This document shows, one piece after another, positions 1 through 7,681 of a stretch of 37,084 bases of DNA; the stretch's first letter is position 1, and every line of letters begins with the position of its first letter. The notes under the pieces were generated by a model that had not been told where the DNA came from, did no database searches, and saw only the letters and a program-made list of their open reading frames with translations. Both the position numbers and the translations under genes were made by a program. Source of the stretch: a virus; the IMG/VR virus record IMGVR_UViG_3300006931_000022, positions 1-37,084 of that record. The stretch is one strand, 5' to 3'.

Positions 1-50
1 TCTCGATCGCATGGAGCAGCTTATAAAAGAGGGCAAGCTCAACAGCGCGC
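1..50. repeat. left copy of 50-bp terminal direct repeat
   Basis: These 50 bases are identical to the last 50 of the window (37035-37084). Both copies lie inside one continuous reading frame. The simplest reading is a circular or circularly permuted genome cut at an arbitrary point, with an assembler overlap left at both ends. A true short terminal repeat is possible but less likely in the middle of a gene. Confidence 0.9.
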
Positions 51-556
51 TTTCCGTAAGTATTCTTGATAATATACCTGGGGTTTCCGAGGCAGTAGGT
101 GGGGCTATAGGAGCCTATCTTGGATTAGCAGGTGGCGCATTAGGAGTTGGTGGGGGCGGCTATGTGGGCACTAAAATTGGCAAGGGGATCGGAGAGGGAT
201 TAAGTGGCGCTGCGAGTGCTCTATTATCTCCTCAGTCGCAAGAGTTCAAGAAGCTCAGCAATGACTTCCTTAAGGACGCTAAGGAAACCTTTGGCTCTAG
301 GCTTACTAACTATGATGTCCAGACTTTTTTAGCTACCGTCCCGACCCTGTCCCAGTCTGATGAGGGAAAGCGGCGGGTGATTACAAATCTTCGTTCATTC
401 AACGAGGCAGCGATATTGCGCAAGAAGGCTATGGACCAGATTATTAAAGAAAACGGCGGGAAAAGGCCAGCCAATCTCGATACTTTGGTGGAAGATCGAA
501 TAGCTCCTCAGCTTGATGCCTTAGCGCAGAAGTTTAAAAGCGGAGAATCTATATAA
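2..556 (+). CDS. C-terminal part of a junction-spanning probable internal virion (ejection) protein
   Basis: This is the 3' part of a gene that starts at 36349 and crosses the contig junction. Joined through the 50-bp overlap it encodes 413 aa, and the ATG at position 11 is an internal methionine (residue 233). This part has a Gly/Ala-rich hydrophobic stretch of about 35 residues, with many small residues and GxxxG-like spacing, then a charged alpha-helical tail. A glycine-rich membrane-seeking segment inside a helical protein, at the end of the tail gene block, fits a podovirus DNA-ejection protein. No specific family was recognised. The stop codon abuts the stop of the convergent gene at 557. 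Confidence 0.7.
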   Translation, partial: LDRMEQLIKEGKLNSALSVSILDNIPGVSEAVGGAIGAYLGLAGGALGVGGGGYVGTKIGKGIGEGLSGAASALLSPQSQEFKKLSNDFLKDAKETFGSRLTNYDVQTFLATVPTLSQSDEGKRRVITNLRSFNEAAILRKKAMDQIIKENGGKRPANLDTLVEDRIAPQLDALAQKFKSGESI

Positions 557-847
557 CTATCTACGCATGAGATAGACAGCGAGTAGTATTACGCAAGCCC
601 AGAACTCATCCCTCTCGGTAATAGTTCCATTTGCTTTCGCATCCCTAATATACTTACCCAGCGGTATACATATTGCGGCTACCACGACCGCTAGGAGCGT
701 TAGCGCCCCCAATAGAAAAAAGGCTACCCACGCATCATGGTAATAGTGAGAGAGTGCATAGAGCACGATTAGCATAACCCCTAAGATCATTGCTGGCCTC
801 GCTACCCATTTTCCGAAATCCGGAAACATTACTTCTATTTCACTCAT
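557..847 (-). CDS. small three-helix membrane protein, holin-like or toxin/exclusion candidate
   Basis: This is a 96-aa protein with three predicted membrane segments at about residues 18-36, 40-63 and 80-94. A short cytoplasmic-type charged loop (KYIRDAKANGTITERDE) separates the last two, and the C-terminus is basic (YLMRR). Size and topology suit a class I holin. However, it is the second gene of a two-gene leftward operon. Its ATG overlaps the end of an upstream ribbon-helix-helix gene (shared bases 840-847), and no endolysin is nearby. A regulator followed by a small membrane protein also resembles a toxin-antitoxin or superinfection-exclusion module. The function is unproven; that it is a membrane protein is fairly sure. 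Confidence 0.75.
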   Translation of the reverse strand: MSEIEVMFPDFGKWVARPAMILGVMLIVLYALSHYYHDAWVAFFLLGALTLLAVVVAAICIPLGKYIRDAKANGTITERDEFWACVILLAVYLMRR

Positions 848-998
848 ATCTCTTCTCTTCCTGGATTACCCGGCGCAGGACGCATATGATGTATTTCGTT
901 ATCGTGCAGCGTCGCTTTTCGGCCTGTTCTCTTATCTCATTATGAATTTCTATTGGTAAATCTACCGCAAGACGCTTCTTATTAAGCCGTTTCTTCAT
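840..998 (-). CDS. ribbon-helix-helix (Arc/CopG-type) DNA-binding protein
   Basis: This 52-aa reading frame (53 aa if the adjacent ATG at 1001 is used) begins after a good AGGAG site on the minus strand. It ends inside the first codons of the membrane-protein gene (ATGAGTGA overlap), which implies translational coupling. The sequence has the classic ribbon-helix-helix plan: a basic N-terminus and a beta strand (KRLAVDLP, residues 8-15), helix A (IEIHNEIREQAEKRR), a short turn, then helix B (TITKYIICVLRRVIQEE). Proteins of this family bind DNA as dimers through the strand and usually repress their own operon. A 17-bp palindrome lies in this gene's promoter and is the obvious target. Confidence 0.8.
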   Translation of the reverse strand: MKKRLNKKRLAVDLPIEIHNEIREQAEKRRCTITKYIICVLRRVIQEEKRYE

Positions 999-1025
999 CA
1001 TGTAGCTCCTTTACTACTTAATAAT

Positions 1026-1053
1026 ATTGTACACCATGTGTACACATTGTCAA
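1026..1053 (-). promoter_or_regulatory. sigma70-like promoter for the RHH/membrane-protein operon
   Basis: On the minus strand a perfect -35 TTGACA (1048-1053) is followed by a 16-bp spacer and a -10 TACAAT (1026-1031). It lies about 25 bp upstream of the RHH start codons. The spacer and -10 are covered by the palindrome at 1028-1044. Confidence 0.75.
1028..1044. promoter_or_regulatory. palindromic operator, 7-3-7 inverted repeat
   Basis: TGTACAC-CAT-GTGTACA is a perfect 7-bp inverted repeat with a 3-bp centre. It lies between the -35 and -10 of the leftward promoter and overlaps the -10. This placement is typical of a site where a dimeric repressor blocks RNA polymerase. The first gene downstream encodes an RHH protein, so autorepression is the natural inference. 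Confidence 0.7.
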
Positions 1054-1129
1054 TAATCGCATTGTGTAACTCGCGTGACTCTATCTTACTGGGAGCTAAC
1101 CTATCATCTCTCTATTTAAGGAGAAAGAC

Positions 1130-1918
1130 GTGAGTGTAGCACAATATCAACAGGTGTCGTACGGCCTTACCCAAGCCCTCATCCCGGAACCACCATTATC
1201 TATTATCTCGAAGCGGGATCCTACCGCCAACGATAAGGCGCAAATCGGCACCCAGTGGGTAAATACCGCCACCAATTCCTACTTTGTTTTAACATCGATC
1301 GTAGCTAATGTGGCGACGTGGGCATCTGCCGGAACAGGCGCTGGCATTTTCTTCTCCCTTGAGGCAACGGGTGGAAATATTACAGCCGACTTAGGAAATA
1401 TCATAGCCACCGCTGGCGATATCGTAGCGACTGCGGGCAATATTACTGCAACCGCAGGCGATGTAGATGCGGGAAATGATGTAAACGCCACGAATGCGAT
1501 CACCGCGACTAACGGGGATATCACCGCGACTAACGGCAACATTGTGGCCTCTAATGGCGATATCGTAGCCACCTTGGGAAATATAGATGCGCTAGCGGGC
1601 AACGTAAGCGCAGCGAATGGTCTTACTGCTACGGGCGGGGATATTGACGCCGCAACGGGTAACATCACTGCAGTTGCGGGAGATATTACAGCGACCGCCG
1701 GCAATATTGTGGCCACGGCCGGCAATATTGAGGCGACCGCAGGAAGCTTCATTGTGAATGGCGTGGGAATCTATGCGGGAGCGGGTGATCCTAACGGTGC
1801 CCTAGCCGCAGCCCAGGGGTCCCTCTATCTCAACACAGCGGGTGCCGGGGTAAATGACCGGGCTTGGATTAATACCACAGGCGCCATGGTGTGGACATTT
1901 ATTGTCACTGGTGCCTAG
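1130..1918 (+). CDS. tail fibre with heptad beta-repeats and shared N-terminal module
   Basis: This is a 262-aa fibre-like protein with a GTG start after AAGGAGAAAGAC. Residues 1-70 form a module also found at the start of the products of 7681 and 9369 (pattern PT-x-ND...IGT-x-W...ATW), probably the part that joins the virion. Residues 82-204 are about 17 tandem seven-residue units of the form G-N/D-I-x-A-T-A, as expected for a repetitive beta-solenoid or trimeric beta fibre. The last 50 residues (GDPNGALAAAQGSLYL ... NTTGAMVWTFI) look like the capping domain common at phage fibre C-termini. It is the first gene of the rightward fibre cassette. Confidence 0.8.
   Translation: MSVAQYQQVSYGLTQALIPEPPLSIISKRDPTANDKAQIGTQWVNTATNSYFVLTSIVANVATWASAGTGAGIFFSLEATGGNITADLGNIIATAGDIVATAGNITATAGDVDAGNDVNATNAITATNGDITATNGNIVASNGDIVATLGNIDALAGNVSAANGLTATGGDIDAATGNITAVAGDITATAGNIVATAGNIEATAGSFIVNGVGIYAGAGDPNGALAAAQGSLYLNTAGAGVNDRAWINTTGAMVWTFIVTGA
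1373..1741 (+). repeat. tandem 21-bp (7-residue) coding repeats
   Basis: About 17 imperfect units encode G-[ND]-I-x-A-T-[AN]. The protein pattern is well kept while codons vary between units. Two units near the middle are irregular in length. The repeat forms the shaft of the fibre encoded by 1130-1918. Confidence 0.85.
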
Positions 1919-1970
1919 GCGAGTTAGACTGCCGCTTGGTTAGTCTACCCCCTTTAATCCGGAGGATCTT

Positions 1971-2186
1971 ATGGATCTGTACGCAATAGTTAAAGTTGTT
2001 CATGCGATTGAAAACCGTATTTACGATTTCGGGATTCCTTGGGCTGCTCCCTACGAAGAGGTCTATAAGGCCCTCGACGATATACGGATGCAGGTGATGC
2101 AGATGGAGGATAACGCGAAAGCGCTCGCCGTCCAGAAAGCGAACGCCGAGGACGCCGCGAAAACGGATGCTGGTGTTCAGTCCTAG
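1971..2186 (+). CDS. small helical protein, unknown function
   Basis: This is a 71-aa protein with a strong ribosome site (CGGAGGATCTT) before the ATG. It appears alpha-helical throughout, with an acidic and alanine-rich C-terminal half (QMEDNAKALAVQKANAEDAAK) that could form a coiled coil. It lies within the fibre cassette, 52 bp after the first fibre gene. A role as a fibre chaperone or small virion component is possible, but nothing in the sequence proves it. I recognise no family. Confidence 0.6.
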   Translation: MDLYAIVKVVHAIENRIYDFGIPWAAPYEEVYKALDDIRMQVMQMEDNAKALAVQKANAEDAAKTDAGVQS

Positions 2187-2199
2187 AAATAGGAATGAT

Positions 2200-2541
2200 A
2201 TGGCCGTAAAGAATTACATAAAAGCGGTTCCGCTTACTTCTGTAAATTCTGCAACGTTCACAGGTGGTTTCGTGCCATTAAACGGGGGGCTTCAGGCCCC
2301 CTGTGTGATCTTGAGAATTATTAATTCATCAAATCGAGAAATAGATATTAGTTACGATGGCGGGGCGACTGCTCATGACCATCTCTTCCCGGGCGAGCGA
2401 CTTCAACTGGATTTCCAGGCGAATGCTAAGCCCAATACTTCAAGCGCTGCTATGGCTCAAGGAACGGTAATATACGTACGCGGTGCTGCTGGCGCAGGGC
2501 TCGTCTATCTTGCTGGCTACTATCAACCAGACATCAGTTAA
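2200..2541 (+). CDS. small beta-rich virion-associated protein (paralogue of next gene)
   Basis: This is a 113-aa protein. I chose the ATG at 2200 because AGGA precedes it at the right distance; an in-frame ATG at 2167 would overlap the previous gene. It is rich in beta strands, with a central motif (IINSSNREIDISYDGG) followed by an element resembling PGERLQLDF and a closing strand containing VYLAGYY. The next gene product follows the same plan (IVVENLTDTDVFGSFNG, PAGQARIYDF), so the two look like diverged tandem duplicates. Position inside the fibre cassette suggests a small structural or decoration protein; the exact role is unknown. Confidence 0.65.
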   Translation: MAVKNYIKAVPLTSVNSATFTGGFVPLNGGLQAPCVILRIINSSNREIDISYDGGATAHDHLFPGERLQLDFQANAKPNTSSAAMAQGTVIYVRGAAGAGLVYLAGYYQPDIS

Positions 2542-2550
2542 GGAGCGCCT

Positions 2551-2898
2551 ATGTATGCAATCTCAATCCGAGTAGCCTGGGAGCCGCTCAGGAGTCTCGC
2601 GTTCGGCTCTATCTCTGGCGTCTATGCCGGGGTAGGGACGGTGCTCGATAATCCAGCCCACCAAATAGTAGTAGAAAATCTTACCGATACCGATGTATTC
2701 GGCTCCTTTAATGGCGTCACTGATCATGTCTATATTCCTGCTGGGCAGGCGCGAATCTATGACTTCACGAGTAATAAGGGCCCAGGGGGAGGATTCTATC
2801 TCGCCCAAGGCTCTCGTTTTTATGTGAAGGATAACGGCACGCCTGCTTCTTCTGGCGCGGTTTACCTGGAAGTTGTATACGCCGCAGAAGCTGCTTAG
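2551..2898 (+). CDS. small beta-rich virion-associated protein (paralogue of previous gene)
   Basis: This is a 115-aa protein starting 9 bp after the previous stop, with AAGGAG before the ATG. It shares the architecture of its upstream neighbour: an N-terminal strand region, a central motif ending in a glycine turn, a PAGQ-type element (compare PGER), and the endings AQGSRFYVKDNG versus AQGTVIYVRGAAG. Both probably have the same small beta-sandwich fold. They may decorate the virion or form part of the adsorption apparatus. This is inferred from position and composition only. Confidence 0.65.
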   Translation: MYAISIRVAWEPLRSLAFGSISGVYAGVGTVLDNPAHQIVVENLTDTDVFGSFNGVTDHVYIPAGQARIYDFTSNKGPGGGFYLAQGSRFYVKDNGTPASSGAVYLEVVYAAEAA

Positions 2899-2906
2899 GA
2901 GTCCTG

Positions 2907-3431
2907 ATGAGTCAAATATTACAAAGGTCTGGAGGTGGGCCAGTCCCACCTACTGTCGTCGAAACACTTACGGGCAATACCGGGGGGCCAGTAGGCCCTA
3001 CTGGTAATAATATTAACGTAGTAGGAACTGGAGTCCTTACCGTTACTGGGAACCCAGGAACTAGTACGCTCACCATTTCCCAGACCAATGCGGGCGCTGC
3101 TTCTGCACAAACCGTCGGATTAGTGACCGTCAATATCATCTCTCTGCCTGTGAATGATAGCGAGATGATCACCATTAAGGCGGTTATTAATGGTCTGCGA
3201 GACAACTTTGCTGATGCCTGGGGTGGTGAAGTTATTTTTACCGTCCTCCGACCGGCCGGTGGAGACGTGACCATAGTGGGAGCTCCTATCATCAGTGCCA
3301 ACACAACCTCTACGGCAGACATCTCTGGCTCAGTAAATATAGGAACTGAGATGGCAGAGATTAATGTGATCGGCGTTGCGGGCCAGACCTGGAACTGGAT
3401 AGCCGATTATGAATTCTACTATCAGTTTTAG
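2907..3431 (+). CDS. short fibre-like protein with LTGNTGG motif
   Basis: This is a 174-aa protein with GGAG before the ATG. Residues 20-58 carry a motif common in phage fibres (LTGNTGGPVGP ... NNINVVG ... VTGNPGTSTLTIS). This motif recurs as a DGNTGNATG-type element in the 3440 protein. The C-terminal 110 residues form a separate beta-rich domain ending in aromatic residues (DYEFYYQF). It looks like a short fibre or the head-binding part of a multi-chain fibre encoded with the next genes. All fibre genes here are tightly packed in one direction, which suggests a single transcript. Confidence 0.65.
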   Translation: MSQILQRSGGGPVPPTVVETLTGNTGGPVGPTGNNINVVGTGVLTVTGNPGTSTLTISQTNAGAASAQTVGLVTVNIISLPVNDSEMITIKAVINGLRDNFADAWGGEVIFTVLRPAGGDVTIVGAPIISANTTSTADISGSVNIGTEMAEINVIGVAGQTWNWIADYEFYYQF

Positions 3432-3439
3432 GAGCTACC

Positions 3440-5212
3440 ATGGGAAAATTAGGATTTAGAGATAATGGTAGCCCGTATGTCTATGAAGAAATAACGGGCA
3501 CGTCCTCAGCTGCCATAGGGTTAGACCTGGGCGATTCGGGCAAATTAAAGTTTGTCGTATCGTTGAGCCCCAATGCTACGCCAGGCGGGACGCCACTTCA
3601 GATGACCATAGATCCCGCTGCGAATGGCGACATCACCTTCACCCCTAATGGGTCAGGCAATGTGGTCGTGGGCAATGGGAATCTACAGGTCTCTGCGGGC
3701 AATATTACGATACCGGCATCAAATGCTGCCGGGACTCAGGGATTTCTGATCACCAACGGTCTAGTCTTTCTGAGCACTTTGGGCACAGGCAATACCTTCC
3801 TCGGCCAGAATGTAGCAAATCTGACACTTGATCTCACGCAGGCGCAATATAACACCCTCGTTGGCACTAATACGGCAACGGGCATAACTACTGCAGCCAC
3901 TAACGTATCACTGGGCGCCTTTACGCTGCAAGATCTTACCACGGGCGCGAGTAATATCGGGGTCGGCGTTGGTGCATTACAGCATATTGTGGGCGGTGAA
4001 TACAATATCGGGATCGGGACCAGTACGGGAAACCTGATGACTGCGGGTAGCGAGAGTAATAACATCCTCATCGGAAACCGCGGAGTTAACTCAGAAAGTA
4101 ATGCGATACGCATAGGAGTCTCGGGGTCGAGCACGCAGCAGCAAAATGCCTGCTATATCGCTGGCATTTATGGGGTCACTCCTGGTGGCGGCGGTCTCAA
4201 TATGGCGACTATTGATAGTAACGGCCAATTGGGATCCCAGGCACTTCCAGCGGCCGGAGCTATTACTGAACTTGATGGCAATACGGGCAATGCGACAGGC
4301 GCTACAGTCAACGTTATCTCTTCGACGGCTGAAGGAACTCCGCTCATCACGGGTGATAACGTCTCAACGCTGACGCTTACGTTTACTGACGGCGACTTTA
4401 ATACAGTCCTGGGCACTTCCGCCTTTGCGACTACCCATACTCCTGCTGTCGGCGTAGCTAATACAGGGCTCGGTGCGGGCAATTTAAACGCAGTTACCAC
4501 GGGTAGCGGCAATACAGCGATAGGATTTAATGCGGGAGCATCGCTGCTCGGCGGCATTAATAACTCTATCGTCGGCACGAATGCCATGGGCGCTTCTACT
4601 TCCGCCAGCACCAACACCGCGCTCGGCATCTCTGCCCTCGCGGCATTGGATTCCGGATCTACCAATATAGCTCTTGGAGCTGGCGCTGGCAGTAACTACA
4701 CGACTACCGAATCAGATAACATATTAATCGGTAATAATGGCGTGCTCGCAGATGGCAACACTATTCGCATCGGCACCCAGGGCTCTGGATCGGGACAGCA
4801 GGATACTACGTTTATAGCGGGCATCTATGGCGTTACTCCTGGCGGTGGCGGCCTCAATATAGCCACCATTGATAGTAATGGCCAGCTCGGCTCTCAGGCG
4901 ATCCCCGCTCCATATGTGGTACAGATAGTATCCGTTAATAATGCGGCCTCTCCGTATACAGTGCTTTCGACCGATTACTACCTAGCGGTAGATACCAGTG
5001 GAGGCGCCGTTACCCTTCTCTTCCCTAATGCGCCAGCCACGGGACGTATCTTCGCGGTTAAGGATTCTTTGGGAACGAGTGCCGCGAGTAATATCACGAT
5101 CACTACCGTTGGCGGCGTGGTGCTCATTGATGGGTCTACAAGTTTTGTGATGAACACGAATTATGAAGCGGTGGATTTAATTTTCAATGGCTCTAGCTAT
5201 GAGGTCTACTAA
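3440..5212 (+). CDS. tail fibre with duplicated YadA-like head module, S74 chaperone absent
   Basis: This is a 590-aa fibre. It contains repeated SNIGVG/NTAIG/NIALG elements like the collagen-binding head repeats of trimeric autotransporters. These end twice in the same segment (IAGIYGVTPGGGGLN-x-ATIDSNGQLGSQA), at about residues 240 and 459. The two copies are therefore 219 residues apart and probably arose by internal duplication. The same segment sits directly before the S74 chaperone domain in the 7681 protein, but here that domain is missing. The C-terminus (about residues 490-590) is a beta domain with LPNAP-like and IDGSTSF-like elements, often seen at phage fibre ends. The stop codon overlaps the next ATG (TAATG). 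Confidence 0.8.
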   Translation: MGKLGFRDNGSPYVYEEITGTSSAAIGLDLGDSGKLKFVVSLSPNATPGGTPLQMTIDPAANGDITFTPNGSGNVVVGNGNLQVSAGNITIPASNAAGTQGFLITNGLVFLSTLGTGNTFLGQNVANLTLDLTQAQYNTLVGTNTATGITTAATNVSLGAFTLQDLTTGASNIGVGVGALQHIVGGEYNIGIGTSTGNLMTAGSESNNILIGNRGVNSESNAIRIGVSGSSTQQQNACYIAGIYGVTPGGGGLNMATIDSNGQLGSQALPAAGAITELDGNTGNATGATVNVISSTAEGTPLITGDNVSTLTLTFTDGDFNTVLGTSAFATTHTPAVGVANTGLGAGNLNAVTTGSGNTAIGFNAGASLLGGINNSIVGTNAMGASTSASTNTALGISALAALDSGSTNIALGAGAGSNYTTTESDNILIGNNGVLADGNTIRIGTQGSGSGQQDTTFIAGIYGVTPGGGGLNIATIDSNGQLGSQAIPAPYVVQIVSVNNAASPYTVLSTDYYLAVDTSGGAVTLLFPNAPATGRIFAVKDSLGTSAASNITITTVGGVVLIDGSTSFVMNTNYEAVDLIFNGSSYEVY

Positions 5213-6609
5213 TGGCATATAAAAGAATATCTCCTCAACCAGTGGTCGAGGGGGGCACCGGAGATGCCTCATTCACTCCTTACGCGGTTATTACGGGCGG
5301 AACGACTTCTACGGCTGCTCTCCAGTCGATTGCTTCGGTGGGAACGGCTGGCCAACTCCTCACGAGTAATGGCGCTGGCATATTGCCGACGTTTCAGACT
5401 GCAGCGGGCGCCTCTATCTCTATTACGGGCGACAGCGGCGGCGCGCTCACTAGTGGTAGCTTCACCTTTACTGGTGGCACAAGCGGATTAACCTTTGCTG
5501 GTGCAGGAACAACCGAAACTCTAGGTGGAACCCTTGCGGTAGCCAATGGAGGTACCAACGCAACCTCATTCGCGACTACTGACGGCACCGTTTACTATGA
5601 CGGAACCCGACTAGTCACCACAGCTACTGGAACCGTGGGGCAATTCCTACGCTCAGGCGGCGCTGGCGTTGCTCCAGCATACGCGACGTTACCTGCGAGT
5701 AGCATCTCTATCACAGGAGATACTGGTGGCGCACTCACTGGCGCGGCGTTCACCTTTACTGGCGGAACGACTGGCCTGAGCTTCGGCGGGGCTGGAGGCA
5801 CTGAGACTCTATCGGGAACATTGGCAATCGCTAACGGCGGAACTAACGCAACTTCCATGGCGAATACTGATGGCGTGGTCTACTACGACGGCACTCGACT
5901 AGTAACTACAGCAGTCGGCACGGCTACCAATGTGCTCACGAGTAATGGTGCAGGCGTTGCTCCTACATTTCAGGCGGCTCCTGCATCATCTATTTCTATC
6001 ACAGGGAATAGTGGCGGAGCGCTTACGGGGAATTCATTCACCTTTACGGGTGGCACCACCGGACTTACCTTTTCGGGAGCTGGAACTACCGAGACGCTTA
6101 CAGGAACCCTGGCGATCGCTAACGGCGGCACTAATGCGACCTCAATGACTAATACTGACGGCGTCGTCTATTACGATGGCACCCGCTTAGTGACCACAGC
6201 AGTTGGCACAGCGACACAGGTGCTTACGAGTAATGGCGCAGGCGTGGCTCCTACTTTCCAAGCGGTTCCATCGAGCGGTGGGCTCACCTGGTCTGAGCAG
6301 ACGGGGACCACGCAGGCTATGGCCGTTGGTCATGGCTACATCCTCAATAACGCAGGCACTGTAACGGCGACGTTGCCGGCTACTGCGGCATTGGGGGATC
6401 TCATGGCCATTGTGGGCAAAGGATCTGGCGGCTGGCTCGTAGCACAGAATAGTGGCCAGACGATACATTTCGGATCGGTGAATACGACGACCGGAGCTGG
6501 TGGCTCACTAGCCTCTACCAATCGTTACGACTCATTCGAGATCGTCTGCATCACAGCCAACACTGATTTTGTAGTTAGAAGTTCAATCGGCAACTTAACG
6601 GTGGTCTAA
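5212..6609 (+). CDS. tail fibre with three 96-residue repeats
   Basis: This is a 465-aa fibre. After a short N-terminal part, three consecutive 96-residue units follow at residues 69-164, 165-260 and 261-356. Each contains ISITG-x-x-GGALT, SFTFTGGT, ANGGTNATS and VYYDGTRLVTTA. The C-terminal 110 residues form a distinct domain (GHGYILNN ... TATLPATAALGD ... FEIVCI) of the kind found at the tip of repeat-rich phage fibres. The ATG overlaps the previous stop codon, and the gene's own stop overlaps the next start, so the three genes are translationally coupled. Role: adhesion to the host surface, inferred from architecture. Confidence 0.8.
   Translation: MAYKRISPQPVVEGGTGDASFTPYAVITGGTTSTAALQSIASVGTAGQLLTSNGAGILPTFQTAAGASISITGDSGGALTSGSFTFTGGTSGLTFAGAGTTETLGGTLAVANGGTNATSFATTDGTVYYDGTRLVTTATGTVGQFLRSGGAGVAPAYATLPASSISITGDTGGALTGAAFTFTGGTTGLSFGGAGGTETLSGTLAIANGGTNATSMANTDGVVYYDGTRLVTTAVGTATNVLTSNGAGVAPTFQAAPASSISITGNSGGALTGNSFTFTGGTTGLTFSGAGTTETLTGTLAIANGGTNATSMTNTDGVVYYDGTRLVTTAVGTATQVLTSNGAGVAPTFQAVPSSGGLTWSEQTGTTQAMAVGHGYILNNAGTVTATLPATAALGDLMAIVGKGSGGWLVAQNSGQTIHFGSVNTTTGAGGSLASTNRYDSFEIVCITANTDFVVRSSIGNLTVV
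5416..6279 (+). repeat. three tandem 288-bp coding repeats
   Basis: Units begin at 5416, 5704 and 5992, each exactly 288 bp (96 codons). The encoded protein is highly conserved between units while many third codon positions differ. Confidence 0.85.
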
Positions 6610-7487
6610 TGGCAACGAATAATGCGATAAATAACAGTACTAAAATCACTACTTTTAACGCGAGCGGCACCTTCACAAAGGACTCTCGCGCGCAGCTTAT
6701 CACCGTGTATATCTTCAACGGAGGTGGCGGAGGGGGAAGTGGTCGCCAGGGAGCTTCTACTGCCGCTGGGGGCGGTGGTGGTGGAGCAGGGGGTGGCTGC
6801 GTCTTTATGCAGTCTCCTGCTAATTACTTCGACACGTCAGTTTCTGTGACTATAGGGGCTGGCGGCGGTGGTGGAGCAACTCAGGGCGGCGCGGGAACTA
6901 ATGGCAACCCTGGAAACCCCGGAACTCGATCATCCATAGGAAATATTATTGGCGCTGCTCAAACTTCGAGCGGCGGTGGCGGAGGAACCACTACGACTGT
7001 ATCTGGAGGAACCTCGGTGGGTGGGCGCCTGATGTGGGCTGGCGCTTTCGGTACTAACCCCGGGGGAACAGGCAGTAACGTTGCTTCGACCACGCCTTCA
7101 GGAACCCCTATAACGTCTGGCGGAGGCGGCGGAAGCGGTGCGGATTCAGGAACCGCTCGCCAGGCAGCGAACGGACAGCCCGTCACGCAACTTGATACCA
7201 CTACTGTCGTTATAGCGGGCGGCGCGGGTGGCATAGAAGGCGGCTCAAGTATTGATGGCCTTATCGGTAACGGCATAACCGGGTCCGTAAGCCTCGGATG
7301 GATTTCTGGAGGATCTGGCGGTGGCGGCGGCGGTGGTCAGCACACAGGACTCGTTGGGGGAGTGGGCGGGAAGGGTGGCTCTCCTGGCGGTGGCGGCGGT
7401 GGTGGAGGCGGCTCTATCACAGGAACCACTTCCGGCGCTGGAGGAGATGGTGCGGATGGCCAGATTATCGTCGTTGAACACTTCTAG
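6609..7487 (+). CDS. polyglycine-rich tail adhesin
   Basis: This is a 292-aa protein. An N-terminal beta strand region (TTFNASGTFTKD, ITVYIFNGGGGG) is followed by many runs of 4-9 glycines separated by short loops. The protein ends in IIVVEHF. This resembles the glycine-rich domains of phage tip adhesins, where glycine runs pack as polyglycine II helices and the loops between them bind the receptor. The variable loops (for example GTNPGGTGSN, DSGTARQAANG) would then set host range. The start overlaps the previous stop (TAATG) and has a poor ribosome site of its own, so translation is probably coupled. It is a tail tip protein by composition; the receptor is unknown. Confidence 0.75.
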   Translation: MATNNAINNSTKITTFNASGTFTKDSRAQLITVYIFNGGGGGGSGRQGASTAAGGGGGGAGGGCVFMQSPANYFDTSVSVTIGAGGGGGATQGGAGTNGNPGNPGTRSSIGNIIGAAQTSSGGGGGTTTTVSGGTSVGGRLMWAGAFGTNPGGTGSNVASTTPSGTPITSGGGGGSGADSGTARQAANGQPVTQLDTTTVVIAGGAGGIEGGSSIDGLIGNGITGSVSLGWISGGSGGGGGGGQHTGLVGGVGGKGGSPGGGGGGGGGSITGTTSGAGGDGADGQIIVVEHF

Positions 7488-7495
7488 GAGAGGCT

Positions 7496-7681
7496 ATGTA
7501 TAGATACGCACTAATAGACGCGGATAATGTAGTAACGGGCGTAGTAATCTGGGATGGAGTCTCGCAATGGGCGCCCCCAGCTGGTCTACAGGCAGTTCGA
7601 GGATCTAATCGCGCAGAGGTGGGGTATGTATATGACCCTGCCAGCGATTTATTCTCAGCTCCCATTCAGGAGGGTCAATAA
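7496..7681 (+). CDS. small protein near fibres, possible fibre-assembly accessory
   Basis: This is a 61-aa protein with AGGAG before the ATG. It begins YRYALIDADNVVTGVVIWDG and ends VGYVYDPASDLFSAP. Short proteins of this pattern occur beside phage fibre genes and resemble the N-terminal part of tail fibre assembly proteins. The evidence is the pattern and the position between two fibre genes. The stop overlaps the start of the next fibre gene (TAATG). A fibre-folding helper is plausible but not proven. Confidence 0.6.
   Translation: MYRYALIDADNVVTGVVIWDGVSQWAPPAGLQAVRGSNRAEVGYVYDPASDLFSAPIQEGQ

Noticed and set aside
1279-1752. 157-aa minus-strand frame opposite the heptad-repeat fibre
   Set aside because: Pure mirror of the repeat; no start signal.
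1924-1950. Small hairpin TAGACT/AGTCTA after the first fibre gene
   Set aside because: Six-bp weak stem, no T-run; not convincing as a terminator.
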